The notes beneath the pieces are model-generated. The model made no database searches. It was not told where the DNA came from and saw nothing but the letters and a program-made list of their open reading frames with translations. A stretch of 64,000 nucleotides of DNA, from assembly GCA_964434235.1 (NCBI GenBank), contig CAYSUN010000002.1, forward strand, positions 23,212 through 87,211. Direction: 5' to 3'. Below, piece by piece: positions 1-7,752 of the stretch (its first letter is position 1; each line of letters opens with the position of its first letter). Both the position numbers and the translations under genes were made by a program. Origin of the DNA: JABMRF01 sp964434235 (GTDB lineage Bacteria > Patescibacteriota > Patescibacteriia > UBA11705 > JABHMO01).

Positions 1-2
1 CC

Positions 3-1121
3 GTTTGTCCGGCGGAGTATAAAGGTAAGGTTTTGCTAAAAACTTCTTTATATCCAGAATATGCTTATGGCGATAAATTGGAAATTAATTGTAAATTACA
101 AACACCTGAACCGATTGAAAATTTTCGTTATGATAAATATTTAGAAAAAAGTGGAATTGCTTCGGTTTGTTATCAACCAAGGTTAATAGTATTAGCCAAA
201 GATCAAGGCAACTTTTTTATTGCAGGAATTTTAAAAATTAAAGATTTTGTTTCTCAGAAAATAAATAAAACTGTAGCTGAGCCACAAGCTGCCCTAGTTG
301 GTGGAATTTTGCTTGGTACTCGGCAGGGGATTCCAGCTGATTTGTTAGAAAAATTTAATATTACTGGTATTACTCATATTATTGCTATTTCAGGTTTTAA
401 TATTACGATAATTGTAGTTATTTTATTGAATTTTTTTACTTCATTAAATATAAATCGCAAAAAATCCTTTTATATTATACTGGCTGGATTAGTATTTTTT
501 GTTGTTTTAACTGGCATGAGTCCGTCAGTAATTCGAGCTGCAGTTATGGGTTCATTGGTTCTTTTTGCTAAACAAATTGGTCGACCAGCCAAGATCGCTA
601 ATGTTTTAGTTTTGTCAGCTTTGATTATGGTGCTGGTTAATCCAAAAATTTTAGTTTGGGATGCTGGTTTTCAGTTGTCATTTTTGTCGACGATTGGATT
701 AGTGTATTTATCGCCAGTTTTATTAAAATATTTCGCGAAAATTCCAACTAAGTTTGGATTACAAGAAAATTTAACTTCAACTTTTTCAGCTATAATTTTT
801 ACTTTGCCTTTAATTTTATTCCAGTTCGGCAGATTGTCAATTGTTGCTCCAATAGTAAATTTACTTGTTTTGCCAATAATTCCAATTGCTATGCTTGTTG
901 GTTTTATTCAATTGGTATTTTCTCTAATAAATATATTTCTCGGGCAAATGGTTGGTTGGATAAGTTGGTTGCTCTTGGATTATATAATTAAAGTGGTGGA
1001 AATTTTTGCTAGCTTTGGTTGGTCAGCTGTAAATATCAGTATTTCGTGGTGGCTGATGTTATTTTTATATGTTGTTCTGTTTATAATAATTTTTAAATCA
1101 AAGAAAAAAACAGCTCATTGA
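3..1121 (+). CDS. comEC: ComEC/Rec2 DNA-uptake channel, 5'-truncated
   Basis: The reading frame is open to the left window edge, so the N-terminus is missing; the TTG at 33 is not a convincing start. The visible 372 residues begin inside an OB-like region, followed by the ComEC competence domain: a G-x-LLGTRQG segment, then the TGITHIIAISGFN signature and about eight hydrophobic helices. In transformable bacteria ComEC carries single-stranded DNA across the inner membrane. The protein ends right after the last helix with a basic tail and lacks the C-terminal metallo-beta-lactamase domain of full-length ComEC. A separate gene at 4566-5495 encodes that domain type, so the channel and hydrolase parts appear split. 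The stop codon lies inside a terminator hairpin. Family assignment is confident. Confidence 0.88.
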   Translation, partial: VCPAEYKGKVLLKTSLYPEYAYGDKLEINCKLQTPEPIENFRYDKYLEKSGIASVCYQPRLIVLAKDQGNFFIAGILKIKDFVSQKINKTVAEPQAALVGGILLGTRQGIPADLLEKFNITGITHIIAISGFNITIIVVILLNFFTSLNINRKKSFYIILAGLVFFVVLTGMSPSVIRAAVMGSLVLFAKQIGRPAKIANVLVLSALIMVLVNPKILVWDAGFQLSFLSTIGLVYLSPVLLKYFAKIPTKFGLQENLTSTFSAIIFTLPLILFQFGRLSIVAPIVNLLVLPIIPIAMLVGFIQLVFSLINIFLGQMVGWISWLLLDYIIKVVEIFASFGWSAVNISISWWLMLFLYVVLFIIIFKSKKKTAH

Positions 1122-1131
1122 GCTGTTTTAG
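1107..1131 (+). terminator. Intrinsic terminator of comEC
   Basis: A near-perfect inverted repeat (AAAACAGCTCA / TGAGCTGTTTT) runs into a short T tract. The stop codon TGA (1119-1121) forms part of its right arm. Confidence 0.7.
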
Positions 1132-1161
1132 ATTTATTACATGGCCAACTAGCGGATAAAG

Positions 1162-1903
1162 TTATTTATCTTTTTTCAGCCAATCATTCATAACTGTAAG
1201 TATGTCTAAATCATTAAATCGGATTATAAGGCTTTTCGCCAGTATATGAACAAGTCCTTGTCGTGTATCAATTTTTTTCCAATTGCAATCTGGCTGAGCC
1301 AGTTTTTCTAGTAAATCTTCCAACCATTCTTGGTAAAATTTTGGAAAGTGAAACCAAATGGCTTGATTTATTTTTTGCACTTCGTTGAAAAGAAATTTGG
1401 AGTATGGTTCACTTAAGGGAATATCGGTCATTGGGTGATCTGTGGTAATAAATCTTGATAAAAAATTCCATAATGTAGCGTAAGTTTCAGCAAATTTTTC
1501 ATGGCACCATTTGTCATCTCCTGGAATTTTTTCTAAAGTNNNNNNNNNNTGATACAGCACCAAGCAAAAATGTAAGTCTTCTGTTTGCAGTAAATAATAC
1601 TTTTTCTTTTTCCTCTGAAATTAAATCCAAGATTCTTTGGAGCCTGGAATCTTTTTCACCTGTAATGATGTAGCATTTTAGCAGTTCTACGCCAATTGGT
1701 GAGTCGTAAACAATAATATCGTTTAACAGTTCGTTAAAAAGTTTTTGTTCTAGTTCATCATCTAGTGATGTCGTTAAACAAGAAAGTAAAAATATTCTTT
1801 GTGCCCAGGTGAATCTTTCTGTGCTGGAATTTGGCTGAAAATCACTTGCAAGATCGGACGACGAGTAAGCTTTGTCAAATTCTTCTAAAATTAGTCGGTC
1901 CAT
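1162..1903 (-). CDS. Unknown helical protein, interrupted by an assembly gap
   Basis: This is read as one gene: ATG at 1903, stop at 1162, with 10 Ns at 1540-1549. The frame before the gap and the frame after it differ by one base, as expected if the Ns are a placeholder of unknown true length. The N-terminal part (about 118 residues) and C-terminal part (about 128 residues) are both rich in Leu, Glu, Phe and Trp and look all-helical. No catalytic motif, signal peptide or membrane segment is visible, and I do not recognise the family. Unlike most genes here it has a perfect SD (AGGAGG, 5 nt before ATG) and a TTGACA-type promoter, like the other accessory genes in the window. Confidence 0.6.
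1540..1549. other. Assembly gap (10 Ns)
   Basis: Ten undetermined bases, probably a fixed-length scaffold placeholder. It lies inside the unknown minus-strand gene and explains its apparent frame change. Confidence 0.99.
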
Positions 1904-1947
1904 GTTGGCCTCCTGTGGCTTTGATAATGAACAGTCCTGAATAAACG

Positions 1948-1976
1948 AGTTTACTATATTATTTGTTGTCTGTCAA
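1948..1976 (-). promoter_or_regulatory. Promoter of the 1903 gene
   Basis: On the minus strand: TTGACA (1971-1976), 17-nt spacer, TAAACT (1948-1953). The -35 is perfect, the -10 matches 4 of 6. It leads to an mRNA with an AGGAGG SD just before the ATG at 1903. Confidence 0.5.
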
Positions 1977-2031
1977 TTATCGAATTGTTTGATAAAAATT
2001 TGCTAGGTAAAAGTAAAAAAAAATGTTAAAA

Positions 2032-2037
2032 TATAAT
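2032..2037 (+). promoter_or_regulatory. -10 box upstream of the flavodoxin gene
   Basis: A consensus TATAAT lies about 60 nt before the ATG. The leader contains a small hairpin (AAGTTC / GAACTT, 2049-2069) and low-complexity TTTAACTTT words. No clear -35 is seen. Confidence 0.4.
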
Positions 2038-2098
2038 TAATGCAAGTAGAAGTTCTTTTTTGTGAACTTTTAACTTTATAAACTTTTAACTGTGTGAT

Positions 2099-2569
2099 AT
2101 GAAATATTTGGTTGTGTTTTATTCTAGAACAGGTGTTACTAGGCTAGTTGGTGAAAAATTAGCTAATCTTTTGAGTTGTGTTTCTGAAGAAATTTTGGAT
2201 ACTAAAAAACGTAAAGGTCCAATTGGTTATATTACTTCTGGACGAGAAGCAGTTTATAAGTCATTAACCAAATTAGAACCTCAGCAAAATAATCCACAAG
2301 ATTTTGATTTAGTTATTATTGGTACACCAGTTTGGGCTTGGGATATTAGTACTCCGATTCGGACTTATTTAGAAAACAACCGAGGTAATTTCAAAAAAGT
2401 TGCTTTTTTCTGTACGATGCAAGGATCTGGTGATAATCAAGCTTACAAAACAATGATTGAGATTTGTGAGCAAGAGCCAATTGCTACTTTAAGTTTGTTG
2501 ACAAAAAAAGTTCTTAAAGATAAAAATGAAAAAAATCTTAAAAATTTTATAGAAAAAATAAAAATATGA
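2099..2569 (+). CDS. Flavodoxin-family protein
   Basis: A 156-residue protein with a flavodoxin fold. It starts with strand MKYLVVFYSRTG followed by a helix, which is the FMN-phosphate loop pattern (S-R-T-G-x-T). A central DLVIIGTPVWAW segment matches the second FMN loop, where the W/Y stacks on the isoalloxazine ring, and a FFCTMQGSG strand-loop follows. Such proteins are soluble one- or two-electron carriers. The last four bases (ATGA) overlap the start of the downstream HD-domain gene, so the pair is probably translationally coupled. The partner reductase and exact role cannot be told from sequence. Confidence 0.82.
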   Translation: MKYLVVFYSRTGVTRLVGEKLANLLSCVSEEILDTKKRKGPIGYITSGREAVYKSLTKLEPQQNNPQDFDLVIIGTPVWAWDISTPIRTYLENNRGNFKKVAFFCTMQGSGDNQAYKTMIEICEQEPIATLSLLTKKVLKDKNEKNLKNFIEKIKI

Positions 2570-3543
2570 GTAACCTTGATGAAATGTTCATGCATGATTT
2601 ACATGCTCAAAAGTTACATAGCGAGTTTCGCGAAAATAAAAGAACAGAGGAACAAATCCAAGAACTGTTTTCCGCTCTTGGTTATGAAAATGTCCCAAGC
2701 AGTATATTAAGTCGTTTAAGTAAGCTTTCTTGTATTGAAGGCTTGAATGTCCAGAATAGAAATTCTCATTTTCAAGATGCAGTAGAAATTTCTGAATTAA
2801 TTGATAACCTTGTTGCTGATTACGAAATGACAGAGTCTGAAATGAACGAGCTTCGTTTTGCTTGTTTAGTTCATGATGTTGGCAAGTCTGGACCGTCAGA
2901 AGCTACGCCAGAGCAACAACAAGCTTTTGTTGATATATTTAATTTGAAGTTTAACCAATATGTGTATCTTGTAAAAAATTATCAAGTTACGCCAAGTGAA
3001 TTAACGCTAGAAAAGGCTTTAGAAATTAAGGTTGAGGAGGGTGCTCTTTCAGCCGAACGAGCCAAAGAAATTATTGCTTTAGTGGTAGAAGCTAGCAAAC
3101 ATCAAGAGATAAAAAGATTTGAAACCAAGATAACACCCAAAATTCGTATGGGACTATTTTGGTCTGCGCATGTATTTTGGACTTATGATATTTTAAGAGA
3201 TCAAGGCATTGATGAAAAAATTACTGACGTTGCGTCCAGCCATCATATGATAGATGGAAGTGATCCAGCTAGAATCGGTATGGAAAATGTTAGTCCGCAA
3301 ATGGCGTCATTAGAATTAGTTGATAAATACCAAGCCTTTAGAGTTAGATTAATCTTGGCTGATAAATATCAAGCCTTTAGAATTAGAGGTGCTAAAAGTC
3401 ACGAAGAGACTGTCTCTATATTAAAAAAAATAATTTTTGAAAGATTAGCAAACAACTTAAAAGCTTTGACTTTATATATGGAGGCGTTAGAGCTAATTGA
3501 TAAAAATAAAGAAATTTTTGAAAAAGAACTTGATTTAGCTTAA
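2566..3543 (+). CDS. HD-domain phosphohydrolase-like protein
   Basis: A 325-residue soluble protein. The segment LVHDVGKSG (about residues 103-111) is the HD signature of metal-dependent phosphohydrolases. Further His/Asp residues lie in a SSHHMIDG segment and in ADKYQAFRIR, resembling the last metal-ligand motif of HD domains (D-x-Y-x-A). That last motif is present twice in tandem (VDKYQAFRVR, ADKYQAFRIR) because of a 39-bp in-frame duplication at 3310-3387. The gene overlaps the flavodoxin gene by 4 bp. Substrate unknown; HD proteins often act on nucleotides or cyclic dinucleotides. Confidence 0.72.
   Translation: MSNLDEMFMHDLHAQKLHSEFRENKRTEEQIQELFSALGYENVPSSILSRLSKLSCIEGLNVQNRNSHFQDAVEISELIDNLVADYEMTESEMNELRFACLVHDVGKSGPSEATPEQQQAFVDIFNLKFNQYVYLVKNYQVTPSELTLEKALEIKVEEGALSAERAKEIIALVVEASKHQEIKRFETKITPKIRMGLFWSAHVFWTYDILRDQGIDEKITDVASSHHMIDGSDPARIGMENVSPQMASLELVDKYQAFRVRLILADKYQAFRIRGAKSHEETVSILKKIIFERLANNLKALTLYMEALELIDKNKEIFEKELDLA
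3310..3387 (+). repeat. 39-bp in-frame tandem duplication in the HD gene
   Basis: Two adjacent 39-bp units (3310-3348 and 3349-3387) encode 13-residue copies sharing DKYQAFR. They have diverged at several positions, so the duplication is not brand new. Confidence 0.8.
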
Positions 3544-3648
3544 GTAAAGGGAACACAGAAAACATGAAAACATGAAAACAAGAAATCATTTAAACACTTG
3601 ATCATTAATCATAGAACATGGAACATAGAACACAGAAAACATGAAAAC

Positions 3649-3816
3649 AAGAAATCAATAAATCATTTAAACACTTAATCACTAAAACAAGAAATCAAGG
3701 GAAAGGAAGATTCAAGTAACAAGAAAACGAAAATACTTAGCACTGCCAACTCTTACCGCATTCCTTTATGGTGCGTAAAACTTGAAACAAAATAAAAAAG
3801 GCAACAAAGCTACTCA
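3649..3816 (+). repeat. 168-bp inverted repeat, left arm
   Basis: Matches the reverse complement of 9503-9670 over 168 bp with no length change and about five mismatches by eye. Its last third holds a small internal hairpin (TTACCGCA / TGCGTAA). Confidence 0.9.
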
Positions 3817-3885
3817 CCACCTACCTAACGGCACGCAGGCTCGCCACTTAATACTTAACACTTTTTATTTACTGTTTACTTTTAT

Positions 3886-3927
3886 CCCGAACTATAATGC
3901 TATAAGACGTTAAGTTCAGGGCAAGCC
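3886..3927 (+). repeat. 42-bp hairpin element, copy A
   Basis: Starts CCCGAACTATAA and ends TTCAGGGCAAGCC. The ends pair (CCCGAACT with AGTTCaGGG) and an inner AACG/CGTT extends the stem in the other copies. It differs from copy B at one position (ATAATG for ATAACG). Confidence 0.85.
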
Positions 3928-3988
3928 TTTTAACTTTTATTACTTAACACTTAATACTTACTCATTTACTTATTTACTAATTACTTAT

Positions 3989-4492
3989 ATGTCTATTCAC
4001 AAAGATCAAAGAGTTGGCGTTTTAGTTGATATTCAAAACTTATATTACAGTGCAAAGGTTTTGTATAAAAGAAAAGTGAATTTTAATGCTATTTTAAAAG
4101 ATGTTGTTGGCGAGCGGAAACTTATTCGAGCAATTGCTTATGGTATTGCCACAGAAGAAGGTTTGGAAGAAAAATTTTTTGACGCCTTAGTAAAAGTTGG
4201 TTATGAAGTCAAAACAAAAGATTTACAAATTTTTCCTGGAGGTGCAAAAAAAGGGGATTGGGATGTGGGAATTGCTATTGATGCTGTTAAAATGTCTAAA
4301 AGTTTAGATGTTATAATATTAGCTTCAGGTGATGGCGATTATTTACCCTTGGTTGAGTACATTCAAAATACAACTGGTTGTAGGGTTGAGGTTGTAGCCT
4401 TTGCTGAATCTTCAAACTCAAAATTGATAGATTTTGCTAATACTTTTTATAACATGAGTGATAATAAAAAAAGATTTTTATTGGCAAAGTAA
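3989..4492 (+). CDS. NYN-domain (LabA/DUF88-like) putative ribonuclease
   Basis: A 167-residue protein with the NYN/PIN-like fold. It shows VGVLVDIQNLY (first acidic residue with Asn), then KGDWDVGIAIDAV and ASGDGDYLPLV, which supply the clustered Asp residues expected to bind Mg2+ in this family. NYN proteins are metal-dependent RNases or RNA-binding proteins. All core acidic residues seem present, so it is probably active. A terminator follows at 4518, so it appears monocistronic. The target RNA is unknown. Confidence 0.82.
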   Translation: MSIHKDQRVGVLVDIQNLYYSAKVLYKRKVNFNAILKDVVGERKLIRAIAYGIATEEGLEEKFFDALVKVGYEVKTKDLQIFPGGAKKGDWDVGIAIDAVKMSKSLDVIILASGDGDYLPLVEYIQNTTGCRVEVVAFAESSNSKLIDFANTFYNMSDNKKRFLLAK

Positions 4493-4517
4493 AGTTGAAT
4501 TTAAAATTTACATAAAT

Positions 4518-4550
4518 AAAACTGCCATAATTTTAGGCAGTTTTGTTTTG
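4518..4550 (+). terminator. Intrinsic terminator of the NYN gene
   Basis: AAAACTGCC / GGCAGTTTT stem with a 9-nt loop followed by TTTTGTTTTG. The promoter of the next gene begins at its T tail. Confidence 0.85.
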
Positions 4551-4559
4551 TGATATAAT
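4551..4559 (+). promoter_or_regulatory. Extended -10 promoter, leaderless type
   Basis: TGATATAAT (TGn plus consensus TATAAT at 4554-4559) lies exactly 6 nt before the ATG at 4566. A start site 6-7 nt downstream of the -10 box would be the start codon itself, implying leaderless mRNA. Confidence 0.65.
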
Positions 4560-4565
4560 TTAAAT

Positions 4566-5495
4566 ATGGAGAAAAAATTTCAAAAAATAATTTTTAGTTT
4601 GCTGATTGTTTTTGGTGTTCTGCTTGTAATCGTCATTCAAAGTGCCCCACGTGACGGCGATGACGCCGGTGCAGAGGCGGGAAATTTGGCGCCTCTGCAC
4701 CAGGAAATGGAAATCCATTTCCTGGACGTGGGGCAGGGTGATGCGATTTATATTCGCACACCATATGACCAAGATATTTTGATTGATGGCGGACCAGACA
4801 AGAATGTTTTAAGTGAACTCGGGCGAGTTATGCCATTTTGGGATCATGAAATTGATATTATGATTTTAACTCATCCGCATAGCGACCATGTGACTGGACT
4901 AGTCGAAGTGTTACGACGTTTTGATGTTAAAGAAATTTATTACACTGGCGTTTTGCATACAGCTCCAGATTATTTAACTTGGCTAAATGAAATTCAAAAG
5001 CAGAATTTACATTTGAATATAGTTCAAGATTTTTTTGCGGTCAAACTTGGGCCTGATTTAGAGTTACAATTTCTTGCCCCGCAAAAAAATCTTATAAATA
5101 AAAAGGTTGAAGAACTCAATAATACTTCAATTGTTAATAAACTTATTTATGGTAAAACAAGTTTTTTGTTTATGGGAGATGCTGAAGTGGAGGAGGAAGC
5201 TGAGTTACTTGAAGATGTTAAAATTACCAGTGAAAATACTTCTTCCTATGAGTTAAAATCAAATGTGATTAAACTTGGTCATCATGGTAGCACGAGCTCA
5301 AGTTCAGAAGTTTTTCTGCAAGCAGTTAAGCCAGAATTAGGCATTATTTGTGTGGGTACTGACAATGAATTTGGTCATCCACATCTTCAAACAATAAAAC
5401 GTTTAGAAAGATTGCAAATACCATTTTTACGAACTGATCTTGATGGTAGAATTACGATCATTAGTGATGCTCAAAATTTTTGGATCAAAGATTAA
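4566..5495 (+). CDS. ComEC-type metallo-beta-lactamase domain protein, membrane anchored
   Basis: A 309-residue protein: one N-terminal membrane helix (about residues 8-26), a short linker, then the beta-lactamase-fold domain typical of the ComEC C-terminus. It shows HFLDVGQGDA, DILIDGG, the metal motif THPHSDHVTG, a GDAE segment and a late GHHGS motif, so all metal ligands look intact. In ComEC this domain is thought to degrade the non-transported DNA strand. The comEC gene at the window start lacks it, so the two may work together. The DNA for the linker and first beta strand (4643-4735) folds into a perfect cloverleaf of inverted repeats and is much GC-richer than the rest of the gene. No SD; probably leaderless. 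Confidence 0.85.
   Translation: MEKKFQKIIFSLLIVFGVLLVIVIQSAPRDGDDAGAEAGNLAPLHQEMEIHFLDVGQGDAIYIRTPYDQDILIDGGPDKNVLSELGRVMPFWDHEIDIMILTHPHSDHVTGLVEVLRRFDVKEIYYTGVLHTAPDYLTWLNEIQKQNLHLNIVQDFFAVKLGPDLELQFLAPQKNLINKKVEELNNTSIVNKLIYGKTSFLFMGDAEVEEEAELLEDVKITSENTSSYELKSNVIKLGHHGSTSSSSEVFLQAVKPELGIICVGTDNEFGHPHLQTIKRLERLQIPFLRTDLDGRITIISDAQNFWIKD
4643..4735. repeat. Cloverleaf of four perfect inverted repeats inside a coding region
   Basis: Outer stem TGCCCCACGT (4643-4652) with ACGTGGGGCA (4726-4735). Inside are three hairpins in a row: CGGCG/CGCCG (4655-4668), GGTGCAGAGGCG/CGCCTCTGCACC (4668-4701) and CAGGAAATGGA/TCCATTTCCTG (4701-4724). All stems are perfect. The right side encodes the conserved HFLDVGQGD motif, so the left side looks like its complement copied backwards. 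Confidence 0.92.
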
Positions 5496-5610
5496 TTTGA
5501 ATATTACTATTGTTTAGGCTATAATTTAATTGATTGATTCTTTCTGGGACACCTTGCTTGTCCCTATTTTCTTATCCGCGTATTTTTCATTGTTCATTTT
5601 TCACAGAACA

Positions 5611-5649
5611 CCTGCCTACCGGTTTACGTGCCGGAGGTATGCAGGCAGG
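5611..5649. repeat. GC-rich palindromic repeat (CCTGCC family)
   Basis: CCTGCCT pairs with AGGCAGG, with inner CCGG blocks. Related palindromes occur at 9440-9492, 43068-43148 and 44626-44656. Confidence 0.75.
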
Positions 5650-5720
5650 CGGAACAGCTACTTAAGCTATTTTATTTTTTAACGTTTAATGTTTAACTTT
5701 TTCTTACTGTTTACTTTTAC

Positions 5721-5762
5721 CCCGAACTATAACGCTATAAGACGTTAAGTTCAGGGCAAGCC
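5721..5762 (+). repeat. 42-bp hairpin element, copy B
   Basis: Same orientation as copy A, and apparently identical to the inverted copy C at 60760-60801. Low-complexity TTTAACTTT and TTTACTGTTTA words lie on both sides, as at the other copies. Confidence 0.88.
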
Positions 5763-5853
5763 TTTTAATTTTTAACTTTTTCAATTTACTGTTTATTTAC
5801 TTAATACTTTTTTACTCACTTTTACTTTACCTTAATTCATAACTCATATTTAT

Positions 5854-7644
5854 ATGGACAACCTTAATCAAAACTTTGAAAAAGCAACGCCAACGGTTAG
5901 CAAATGGCCAATGGTAGTTTTAATCACTTTAGTTTCGCTTTTAGTTATTAGCAATTTAGTAACAATGTTTTTTTTATTTATTAAAGAAAATCCACAGGAA
6001 ATTCAAGAGGAAGTTGTGCTGGATAATTTTGATAATGAAGTGGCTATTGATGAAGACAGTAATGTGGTGTTTGACGATGACTCAACTTATGTTTCAAATT
6101 CAAAAGGAGATTTACAAGTTGATTGGCGCGAGTTTCCAGCTACAGAGAATTTTTATAATATAATGTCTTATGATTTTACTCAAAAGCAAGAAATCATAGA
6201 TTTGCAAATGACAATTTATAATGTCGGGACAATCAAAAGTGAACCATATATAGGTCGTGGTTTATTTGTAGCTTCTGTTTCACCGGACGGAATGGCCTTG
6301 AGGGACGATAAATATTGGATTATTTTTGATGGTGAAAAAACGATTGTACTTGGTAAATATTCTGATAAAACTGAGTGGCCAATTCTTCAAGAATTATTTG
6401 TGTATAATGACAATTTAACTTTAGCTGGGCGAGAAATGCCGGATAGTTTGGCTATTCCTAATTCTGATTATAAATTGATTAAAAGTGAGATGAGATTTCC
6501 AAAGTTAATTACTGACTATTATAATTTAGAAAAAGTTTATTCTATTAACGGAATTACTGTGTACGGGGATGAACGATCTGGTTGTTTTGTAGTTCGTCGA
6601 CCAGATAGTAGTGTCGAGGAATATCATATTAATTACCCCTTTTTAGAAGGGGATAGAAATAGTACAAATCCAAGTGTATTCAGTCAGGTTTTGGACTTTA
6701 CTTGGTTAAAAGATGGCTTAAAAAATGATATTGAGTTTCAAACTACGGTTGTTAGTGGATGTGGTACAGCTGGTTGTTACGATTATGTTAGGGATAATGA
6801 TTTTACGCAAACACAATTAGTGGCAGTTGGGCAAATGCCTGATGAAAGTTCAGTTTATTATTATAATGATGAAGTAATTGAAAATATTGATAATAATCCT
6901 AAAAGTAACTCTGAAAATATATTACTTAAAACTTATGGCAACTATTATCCAGGTTGGGATTCTGAGACTGAACAGCCAATTAAGAAAGAGGCTTTTAAGG
7001 ATTTTGTTAAAAAATATCCAGTATTATTTTGGCAAGATGCATTTGGTAAATGGATGCAATTCACTAATATTAAATATCAGCCATCTGTAGAATGTGGCAA
7101 ACCAGTTATTTATCTTTATCCAGAAGAGGACATGAATGTAGATGTTAAAGTTGAACCAACTGGTGGCATCAAATTTAGTGACCCAGCTTATAATGGTGGT
7201 TGGTCTGTATTTGCTAGTACAGAAAGTGAGCTTCTAAATTTAAATGATCGAATTACTTATCCATATTTATTTTGGGAGGGTTATGGTTATAAATATAGTC
7301 AACCAAAGCAAGGTTTTGTTGTTAAAAGTAGTGATGTAGAAGTTTATTTGAAGAATATTTTGGCTAAACTTGGACTTACTAAAAAAGAAACTGCAGACTT
7401 TAATGAATTCTGGGTACCTGAAATGTTAAAACAAGAAAAACCTTTTTACTTTATTACATTTTTACCACAAAGCGAATTTGATAAGATTGCTCCGTTAAAA
7501 GTTAATCCAGCTCCAGATACTGTAATTCGGGTGTTTATGGATTATCAGGGACTTGATCAATTCAAGAGTGTGGAACCGTTGCGAATTACTACACCAAAAA
7601 GACAAGGCTTTACAGTTGTAGAATGGGGCGGGGCACTTCACTAA
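5854..7644 (+). CDS. Membrane-anchored extracytoplasmic protein with C-terminal KPVIYLYP domain
   Basis: A 596-residue protein. Residues 1-17 are cytoplasmic, one helix spans about 18-43, and the rest should lie outside the membrane: an acidic linker, a beta-rich middle with a Cys-containing segment (SGCGTAGC), and a C-terminal domain beginning CGKPVIYLYPEE at about residue 412. I recall the K-P-V-I-Y-L-Y-P block, followed by a Trp-rich strand and a YLFWEG segment, as a recurrent domain of unknown function in uncultured bacteria. No catalytic motif can be named. It has no SD and follows a repeat-rich spacer. Probably an envelope protein; function unknown. Confidence 0.7.
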   Translation: MDNLNQNFEKATPTVSKWPMVVLITLVSLLVISNLVTMFFLFIKENPQEIQEEVVLDNFDNEVAIDEDSNVVFDDDSTYVSNSKGDLQVDWREFPATENFYNIMSYDFTQKQEIIDLQMTIYNVGTIKSEPYIGRGLFVASVSPDGMALRDDKYWIIFDGEKTIVLGKYSDKTEWPILQELFVYNDNLTLAGREMPDSLAIPNSDYKLIKSEMRFPKLITDYYNLEKVYSINGITVYGDERSGCFVVRRPDSSVEEYHINYPFLEGDRNSTNPSVFSQVLDFTWLKDGLKNDIEFQTTVVSGCGTAGCYDYVRDNDFTQTQLVAVGQMPDESSVYYYNDEVIENIDNNPKSNSENILLKTYGNYYPGWDSETEQPIKKEAFKDFVKKYPVLFWQDAFGKWMQFTNIKYQPSVECGKPVIYLYPEEDMNVDVKVEPTGGIKFSDPAYNGGWSVFASTESELLNLNDRITYPYLFWEGYGYKYSQPKQGFVVKSSDVEVYLKNILAKLGLTKKETADFNEFWVPEMLKQEKPFYFITFLPQSEFDKIAPLKVNPAPDTVIRVFMDYQGLDQFKSVEPLRITTPKRQGFTVVEWGGALH

Positions 7645-7752
7645 TAAGTTTATAGGTAAAAGGTAAAAGTAAGAACCCTAAGTGGTTTGCCCGGCTTCAG
7701 CCGGATACGGGGTGTCTGAATAGCTATTAACCTTTAATACTGATAAGATGAA
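7645..7752. repeat. Short spacer with GCCCGGCTTCAGCC hairpin element
   Basis: Around 7687-7708 the text GCCCGGCTTCAGCCGGAT forms a hairpin. A diverged inverted relative (TATCCGACTAAAGCCGGGC) is at 41402-41420. Confidence 0.5.

Larger units (their letters stand above)
3544..3988. repeat. Intergenic repeat region: left inverted-repeat arm plus hairpin copy A
   Basis: No gene is visible here. It begins with low-complexity words (AACATGAAAACA, AAACAAGAAATCA). Next comes the left arm (3649-3816) of a 168-bp inverted repeat whose partner is 9503-9670, then low-complexity ACTTAATACTTAACACTT text, then copy A (3886-3927) of a 42-bp hairpin element also found at 5721-5762 and, inverted, at 60760-60801. 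More low-complexity text runs up to the ATG at 3989. Confidence 0.85.
5496..5853. repeat. Intergenic repeat region with hairpin copy B
   Basis: No gene is visible. After a possible TATAAT (5520-5525) comes a GGGACA/TGTCCC hairpin near 5549-5567 followed by TATTTTC, a likely terminator for the upstream gene. Next is a GC-rich palindrome (5611-5649, CCTGCCTaCCGG with matching right arm), then low-complexity text, the 42-bp hairpin copy B (5721-5762) and low-complexity TTACTTAATACTT text up to the ATG at 5854. Confidence 0.8.

Noticed and set aside
1162..1903. Two separate overlapping genes on the minus strand
   Set aside because: The overlap exists only because both frames read through the 10 Ns; the apparent second start lies next to the gap. 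One gene with a gap of unknown length is simpler.
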